From NCBI GenBank assembly GCA_964408805.1, contig CAYPAV010000037.1:1-27892 (forward strand): a stretch of DNA of 27,892 bases. The letters are read 5' to 3'. Numbering within the stretch: position 1 is the first letter of the stretch; every line of letters begins with the position of its first letter. The notes below the pieces were generated by a model that worked only from the letters and a program-made list of their open reading frames with translations, was not told the origin of the DNA and did no database searches. Below, one piece after another: positions 23,402-27,892 of the stretch. The translations under genes were made by a program, and so were the position numbers. This DNA is from CAYPAV01 sp964408805 (GTDB lineage: Bacteria; Pseudomonadota; Alphaproteobacteria; UBA8366).

Positions 23402-24207
23402 GCGCCCCGGCGACAACTGAATATCCCAAGACATGGAAACGCCAGGGGCTGATCGCCAACCCCGCCCTCCAGCGCGGCGTGGTGGCCCTGATCGTACTCT
23501 ATTTCCTGTGGTCGATCGGCTCGATCGAGATTGATTGGGGCCGCGTCTCCCAAGGCTTCGACCGCGCGGGCAACCTGTTCGGCCGCATGTTCCCGCCCGA
23601 CTTCTCGCGCTGGGAACTGTTGCTGAGGGGTGTCGGCGAGAGCGTCCAAATGGCCTTCGCGGCGAGTTTCTTCGGCATGGCGCTGGCGATTCCGGTGGGC
23701 CTCTGCGCGGCGCGCAACCTGGCGCCGAGGCCGATCTATCTGGTTGCGCGCGGCATTATCGTCCTCACCCGGACCTTCCACGAGGTCATCATCGCCATCA
23801 TCTTCGTCAAGATCTTCGGATTCGGCCCGCTCGCTGGCGTCCTGACCCTGATCGTGGCGAGCCTCAGCTTCATCTCCAAGATGCTGGCCGAGGATATCGA
23901 GAACATGAGCCTGGGCTCGATGGAGGCGGTGCGGGCGACCGGCGCCAGCTTCCCCAAATTTCTGATCTATGCGATCACGCCGCAGATCCTGCCGCGCTAT
24001 CTCGGCGTCTCGATCTATCGGCTCGATGCCAATATCCGTCACTCGACCGTGGTCGGCATCGTCGGTGCGGGCGGCATCGGCCAGGTATTGCAGGCGTCGT
24101 TCAACCGGTATGACTACGATTTTAGCCTGGCGATTCTGATTACCATCGTCGCCCTCGTGTTCATCGGCGAATTCTTCAGCGCATGGATTCGGGGAAAACT
24201 CAGGTGA
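23398..24207 (+). CDS. phnE: Phosphonate-type ABC transporter permease 1 (PhnE family)
   Basis: A 269-residue inner-membrane permease with a hydrophobic N-terminal helix (VVALIVLYFLWSIGS) and a binding-protein-dependent transport domain. The EAA loop reads EAVRATGASFPKFLIYAITPQILP near residues 178-201, followed by YRLDANIRHSTVVGIVGAGGIGQVL, the PhnE hallmark. It should contact the ATPase through the EAA loop. Its ATG overlaps the PhnC stop, and its own stop overlaps a GTG start of the second permease. Confidence 0.93.
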   Translation: MSAPATTEYPKTWKRQGLIANPALQRGVVALIVLYFLWSIGSIEIDWGRVSQGFDRAGNLFGRMFPPDFSRWELLLRGVGESVQMAFAASFFGMALAIPVGLCAARNLAPRPIYLVARGIIVLTRTFHEVIIAIIFVKIFGFGPLAGVLTLIVASLSFISKMLAEDIENMSLGSMEAVRATGASFPKFLIYAITPQILPRYLGVSIYRLDANIRHSTVVGIVGAGGIGQVLQASFNRYDYDFSLAILITIVALVFIGEFFSAWIRGKLR

Positions 24208-25073
24208 CCCTGAAAGAGCACTCCGAGCATTACCCCGAGGTATGGCGCCGGTTCAATCCGCGCGAGACTTTGATCCGCTATGCCTGGTATGTGGGCATCG
24301 TCTTCGTCGCGGTCTGGTCGGTCCATCAGCTCGAAATCCCCTGGTTCTACTTCCTCGATGCCCATGTCCAGGCGGCGGATCTGTTCATCCGTATGTTCCC
24401 GGGCCACGAGGATTTCGCCGACGATCCGTGGGACACTCTGACCTGGGTGTTCACGGAGATCTATTGGGAGACCTTCCAGGCGATTTGGGACCCGTTGGTC
24501 GAGACCATCCACATCGCCACGCTCGGCACTGTCATTACGTTCGCCGTTGCCTTCCCGATCGCCTTCCTCTCGGCTCGGAACACCACCTTCAATACCGCAA
24601 CATGGTTCATCGGGCGCTTCATCCTGGTGACCTCGCGCTCGGTCAACACGGTGGTTTGGGGTCTCCTTTTCGTGGCGATCTTCGGCCCTGGTCCCGTAGC
24701 CGGCATCTGGGCGATCGCGGCGCGTTCAATCGGTTTCATGGGGAAGCTGATCGCGGAAGCGATCGAGGAGATCGACGAAGGCACGGTCGAGGCGATCGAA
24801 GCCACCGGAGCGTCCCGGCTCCAGGTGCTCTGGATCGGCGTCCTGCCGCAGGTTCTGCCGGTGATCTGGGGCACGACTGTCTATCGCTGGGACATCAACA
24901 TCCGGGAGTCGACCGTGCTTGGCTTCGTGGGTGCGGGTGGCATTGGCATCCAGCTCTATTCCTCGATCAACCAGTTCAAATGGCATGAGGTCGCGGTCAT
25001 GCTAGTCTCGATCCTGGTCGTCGTGATCTTCAGCGAATTCGTTTCCGCCGCGGTGCGGAAGCGAATTACCTGA
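24204..25073 (+). CDS. phnE: Phosphonate-type ABC transporter permease 2 (PhnE family)
   Basis: A 289-residue second PhnE-type permease, forming a heterodimer with the first. It has the EAA loop EAIEATGASRLQVLWIGVLPQVLP and the same YRWDINIRESTVLGFVGAGGIG block, with about six hydrophobic segments. I choose GTG 24204, which overlaps the preceding stop as GTGA; ATG 24183 would add seven residues. Compared with permease 1 it has a longer periplasmic loop (HVQAADLFIRMFPGHEDF to EIYWETFQAIWDP). A two-permease PhnCDEE arrangement is a known layout for phosphonate and phosphite importers. A strong terminator follows 169 nt downstream. Confidence 0.92.
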   Translation: MTLKEHSEHYPEVWRRFNPRETLIRYAWYVGIVFVAVWSVHQLEIPWFYFLDAHVQAADLFIRMFPGHEDFADDPWDTLTWVFTEIYWETFQAIWDPLVETIHIATLGTVITFAVAFPIAFLSARNTTFNTATWFIGRFILVTSRSVNTVVWGLLFVAIFGPGPVAGIWAIAARSIGFMGKLIAEAIEEIDEGTVEAIEATGASRLQVLWIGVLPQVLPVIWGTTVYRWDINIRESTVLGFVGAGGIGIQLYSSINQFKWHEVAVMLVSILVVVIFSEFVSAAVRKRIT

Positions 25074-25241
25074 GATTGCGATAAGATAGATATTGCGGCG
25101 AAGCGCTAAACCCCAGGATCGAGAAAATTTCTCAGGAGCGCGCAAGGACCTTGTTCAACGACCATTTTCTATACAGCTCCAAAGTGCCGCGATGGTGGCC
25201 GGATTGGGTTTTGGAGCCGTTGGCCAACGGATAGTTGATAG

Positions 25242-25277
25242 AAAAAGCGGCCGATCTGGGAGATGAGGCCGCTTTTT
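25242..25277 (+). terminator. Rho-independent terminator of the phn-type operon
   Basis: AAAAAGCGGCC and GGCCGCTTTTT form a perfect 11-bp stem (12 with flanking G-C) around a 14-nt loop. T runs on both strands make it usable in both directions. It is the first good terminator after the second permease gene. Confidence 0.88.
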
Positions 25278-25439
25278 CGTTTGTGGTGGAACAGGTTTTC
25301 CCTTGCCACAAATTTAGCATTGTTCGGCGATGATGGTTGGCAAGCCATCCGGCCTTCGGTTTAGTGCGGCAAGAAATTCGCCCAGCCTTCGAAAGTCCGA
25401 TCTTGGCTAATTTTGCCCTTAGATCAGATCGCCAGTTTC

Positions 25440-25555
25440 CTTCCGCTTCCAGGGGATGACCGGACATTTGGCTTGGTAAGGTCCACTGTTGGACCTAAAG
25501 CGGACCAAGGTGGGGCCTGTAGATATCTTCCGGAGATGACCCAATCCGGAAGTTC
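25440..25555. repeat. Dispersed 116-nt hairpin repeat, copy 2
   Basis: Ungapped partner of 15206-15321. The core GTCCACTG ... AAAGCGGAC (25481-25505) and the module CTTCCG-N4-TGACCC-N4-CGGA (25527 on) are kept. CTTCCGG and CCGGAAG in the second module form a compensated stem although the bases differ from copy 1. Confidence 0.7.
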
Positions 25556-25707
25556 AGCGTTTGAACATGGCATGGCTGGCCAGTACATTCTCCACGTTCA
25601 GCATACGATCTCGTCACACCAATTCGTCAAGAAATCGAGTCGTTGAAGGTCGTTAACCGTCAGCGTCACATAGAATGATACATGTCCGCGTTCGAGGCTG
25701 ATACGAA

Positions 25708-27195
25708 TTGTTGCTTCTCATCACCTGCACGTTGGTCACGACTCTCTACGCGACGACGATTACGATTGCCAACGTGTCGCTGCCGCAAATTCAAGGTGCG
25801 TTATCGGCCAGTCCCGACCAGGTCGCCTGGATCGTCACCGCGAATTTGATTGCAACGGCCGTGACCATTCCCCTGGCCGGCTGGTTTTCGGATCGATTTG
25901 GCCGACGCCGTTGCATGATATGGGGCACTGTGGGCTTCGGCGCCGCCACGCTAATGTGCGGGCTGTCCACCTCGCTCGCCGAACTGGTCGTTTGGCGCGT
26001 CGTGCAGTCGGGTTTCGGTTCGCCGCTAACGCCGATCGCTCAATCGGTCGTGATCGACGAGTTCACCGGCGAACGGCGCGGAGCGGCCACCGCGATCTAC
26101 AGCATGGGCGTCGGTGTCGCGCCCACGATCGCGCCACTGGTCGGTGGCTATGTCAGCGAGGAGATTTCCTGGCGCTGGGTCTTTTTCATTCTGCTGCCGA
26201 TTGTGATCGTCGCACTCGTTGGGGTACTGGCTTTCATCAAACCGGACCCGCCGCGCGAGGAACGGCCGAAGCTCGATTGGACCGGGTTCCTAAGCCTCGC
26301 GATAGCAGTCGCCTGCGTGCAGCTCATGCTGGATCGCGGCGAACGCGAAGATTGGTTCGACTCGATTGAGATTGTCCTGGAATTTTCCGGCGCGGTCCTG
26401 TTCGGTTGGATTTTCCTGGTGCACAGCCTGACCAGCGACCGCCCGTTCCTCGACCCGCGCCTGTTGCTCGAACGGAACTTCGCTTTGGGGATCGGCATAG
26501 CGACCGTGTTCGGTATGCTGTTCGTCACACCTATGGTGATGATACCGGCCATGATTCAGCAACTGCGAGACGTGCCCGAATTCACCTCGGGCATGCTGAT
26601 TGGCGCACGCGGATTCGGGACCGTGCTGGCGCAGGTAATCATGATCGTCTACGCGCACCGCTGGGACCCGCGGCTGCTGTTTCTGATCGGCTTCGGGACG
26701 CACACCTATGCGGGCTTGGCAATGACGCAGTTCGATATGAACGTGCCGATCCCGGACCTGACCTGGATGATGATTTTACAGGGATTCGGAGTCGGGTGTC
26801 TTTGGGTCCCGATGACATTGGTCACATTTTCGAACTTCGACCCGCGCCGGTCAGCGGAAGGCATGGCGCTATTCCATTTCGTGCGCAGCATCGGCTCCAG
26901 TTATTACGTATCCGCGAGCTTCATCGTCGTCTTTCATACTCAAAAAACTACCTATAGCGACCTGGTGCAGTGGATCAATCCATTCAGTGAGCGCTTACGT
27001 ATGGCCGATTTGGGAGCAATCTGGAATACCGACAGCACGGCAGGCCTTACCCGCCTCGCCGGCGAAGTGACCCGCCAAGCGACGGCAATCGGCTACCTAA
27101 ATTCGTTCAACTTGTTCCTGTGGACTTCATTGCTGGTCTACCCGCTCATCGCATTGATCGTCTGGCCGCCACGAGGCTATCGGTCGCGTGACTAG
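25708..27195 (+). CDS. DHA2 (EmrB/QacA-type) MFS drug exporter
   Basis: A 495-residue major facilitator of the 14-helix DHA2 family, proton-driven drug or anion export. The first helix ends in NVSLPQIQGALSASPDQVAWIVTA, motif A is GWFSDRFGRRRCM, and motif C-like GVGVAPTIAPLVGGYV lies near residues 135-151; WRWVFFILLP follows. Such pumps usually pair with an EmrA-type periplasmic adaptor, which is not present upstream. The frame has no ATG at the front: it opens right after a TGA at 25699-25701, and the first candidate is TTG 25708 with GAGG about 11 nt upstream. An out-of-phase ATG at 25682 reads MSAFEADTN, a plausible natural N terminus, so a one-base indel near 25706 is possible. Confidence 0.9.
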   Translation: MLLLITCTLVTTLYATTITIANVSLPQIQGALSASPDQVAWIVTANLIATAVTIPLAGWFSDRFGRRRCMIWGTVGFGAATLMCGLSTSLAELVVWRVVQSGFGSPLTPIAQSVVIDEFTGERRGAATAIYSMGVGVAPTIAPLVGGYVSEEISWRWVFFILLPIVIVALVGVLAFIKPDPPREERPKLDWTGFLSLAIAVACVQLMLDRGEREDWFDSIEIVLEFSGAVLFGWIFLVHSLTSDRPFLDPRLLLERNFALGIGIATVFGMLFVTPMVMIPAMIQQLRDVPEFTSGMLIGARGFGTVLAQVIMIVYAHRWDPRLLFLIGFGTHTYAGLAMTQFDMNVPIPDLTWMMILQGFGVGCLWVPMTLVTFSNFDPRRSAEGMALFHFVRSIGSSYYVSASFIVVFHTQKTTYSDLVQWINPFSERLRMADLGAIWNTDSTAGLTRLAGEVTRQATAIGYLNSFNLFLWTSLLVYPLIALIVWPPRGYRSRD

Positions 27196-27232
27196 CGGTT
27201 GAACCAATCATCGTTGGGTTTTAGGACTGCTT

Positions 27233-27328
27233 CAATATGCCATTGACCGACATCAATACGGTCGTCTTCCAATTATTCGCCCAATTTCCAGGACCAAAAT
27301 TTCGGTTGGCAGCTTTGGGGTACTTGAC
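27233..27328 (+). repeat. Dispersed 96-nt element, copy 2 (open small ORF)
   Basis: Partner of 12485-12580. Here the frame from ATG 27237 stays open for 35 codons to TAG at 27342-27344 (MPLTDINTVVFQLFAQFPGP then KFRLAALGYLTVGKC). Several differences from copy 1 are synonymous or conservative (GCA/GCT, TTG/CTG, ACA/ACC; F/L, V/A), hinting at past coding constraint. No family recognised. Confidence 0.7.
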
Positions 27329-27578
27329 AGTCGGAAAATGCTAGCGGCGCTGGAAGGGCCTTCTATTCGACGAATTTGGGTGGGACGGGGCTATAGGTAT
27401 CTGGCCAAGCGTATCTTGAGCTTTACCAAAATTTGGCATAAGGCGCGAAGCTGACCTAGCCCGAACCTTCCAATATAATCCCAAGATGACCCATCTCGGA
27501 CATTCGGCATCAGCACATATAGAATCCAAACTCATGATGGCCGCGAGTCAGTTTGCAGTAGCTAGATTCACGTCACCT

Positions 27579-27592
27579 TTGATGTAAATCAG
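27579..27592. promoter_or_regulatory. FNR/FixK-like box before the cytochrome-like gene
   Basis: TTGATGTAAATCAG matches TTGAT-N4-ATCAA at nine of ten conserved positions. It lies 99 nt before the ATG at 27691, a usual distance for an activating site, and the downstream product looks like an electron-transfer protein. Confidence 0.5.
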
Positions 27593-27690
27593 TGCGGGTC
27601 CACTGTTGAAATCTATCATTCAGGGAATACCGTCGACGGCAGTCAGCCTGAGACGATCCTCCGTGCAACTTCTGAAATGGGAGAGTTGCC

Positions 27691-27846
27691 ATGCATAGTG
27701 AATTTACGAATCAGGCGCTGAGCATCGTTGTTGCTGTGATATTTGCCGCCACAGGCATAGCGATGATTTCGGCGACAGCCACGGCAGGTGAGATGGAGTC
27801 CACCTACGCTCGCGGTGGCAAACTCTATGACAAGTGGTACCAGTGA
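27691..27846 (+). pseudogene. N-terminal part of a c-type-cytochrome-like secreted protein, 51 codons
   Basis: A short frame with ATG behind GGGAGAG (27679-27685, 5 nt spacing). Residues 8-33 form a signal peptide (ALSIVVAVIFAATGIAMISA then TATAG), followed by ESTYARGGKLYDKWY. The A-R-G-G-x-L-Y-D-K-W-Y pattern opens a group of exported c-type cytochromes whose CxxCH motif comes some 30 residues later. Here a TGA follows directly (27844-27846) and the next codons do not restore the pattern in any frame before the window ends. It is either a truncated gene or a tiny secreted peptide; the ribosome site and upstream FNR-like box suggest that it is still expressed. Confidence 0.5.
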
Positions 27847-27892
27847 CCTAGCCCCCTTAACCGGATCCACGGTGTGAGTTAGAGAGAGCGTC

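Larger units (their letters stand above)
25074..25707. other. 634-nt intergenic region with hairpins and a dispersed repeat
   Basis: No gene is supported; the longest minus-strand frame (25132-25467) crosses a terminator and a repeat and looks random. The region holds an inverted repeat CTCCAAA/TTTGGAG (25177-25216), the palindrome CCGTTGGCCAACGG (25217-25230), a strong terminator (25242-25277), a stem TTTGTGG/CCACAAA (25280-25312) and the 116-nt repeat (25440-25555). At 25682 an ATG opens a short frame leading to the MFS gene out of phase. Confidence 0.6.
27196..27690. other. Intergenic region with two dispersed elements and an FNR-like box
   Basis: Apart from the 35-codon frame inside the repeat at 27233-27328 no gene is supported. 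A degenerate end of the hairpin repeat (AGATGACCCATCTCGGACATTC) lies at 27483-27504. The region leads into a cytochrome-like gene. Confidence 0.5.

Noticed and set aside
22559..25073. Operon considered as part of a C-P lyase phosphonate pathway
   Set aside because: None of the C-P lyase genes (phnG to phnM type) is in the window; only transport functions are seen.
25132..25467. 111-codon minus-strand open frame
   Set aside because: Crosses a strong terminator and part of the dispersed repeat; sequence looks random and no ribosome site was seen.

Overview
The window is a high-GC, gene-dense piece of a proteobacterial chromosome, most likely from an alphaproteobacterium of the Rhodospirillales or a relative. 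This rests on overall protein style: a winged-helix/TPR regulator of the alphaproteobacterial type, a PAS_5-type fragment, a PhnCDEE transporter and a GlpD. No marker gene fixes the genus.

Layout. (1) 1-1190: the 3' end of a VWA/YfbK-like gene, a glycine-zipper lipoprotein, and tRNA-Asn on the minus strand with its own promoter and terminator. (2) 1190-10950: a divergent catabolic block. On the minus strand run a GST, a nitroreductase, an isocitrate-lyase/PEP-mutase family lyase and an MmgE/PrpD protein. On the plus strand run a three-subunit molybdenum hydroxylase (L-M-S) and two luciferase-like flavin monooxygenases with overlapping or closely spaced ends. Together they look like a peripheral pathway: Mo-dependent hydroxylation of a ring (perhaps an N-heterocycle), flavin-dependent oxygenation, then handling of a branched tri- or dicarboxylic acid. 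The substrate cannot be read from the sequence. (3) 10950-12590: a degraded, less GC-rich junction with a truncated formylglycine-generating-enzyme-like gene, the C-terminal part of a helix-turn-helix protein and a truncated PAS-like ORF. (4) 12590-15050: an SLC13/DASS anion transporter and a FocA/NirC channel. (5) 15325-18850: an ABM-domain protein, an FAD monooxygenase and a divergent winged-helix/TPR regulator with an inverted repeat in front of it. (6) 18920-25280: a GlpD-like dehydrogenase, a HAD phosphatase and a phosphonate/organophosphate-type ABC transporter (binding protein, ATPase, two permeases) closed by a strong terminator. (7) 25700-27892: a DHA2 MFS exporter, repeat-rich intergenic DNA and the N-terminal part of a c-type-cytochrome-like gene behind an FNR/FixK-like box.

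The least explained parts are the Mo-hydroxylase/LLM cluster, the poly-lysine tail of the binding protein, and two kinds of dispersed sequence. One is a roughly 116-nt hairpin-bearing intergenic repeat. The other is a roughly 96-nt element whose changes look partly coding. All calls come from reading the sequence by eye; no database search was run.
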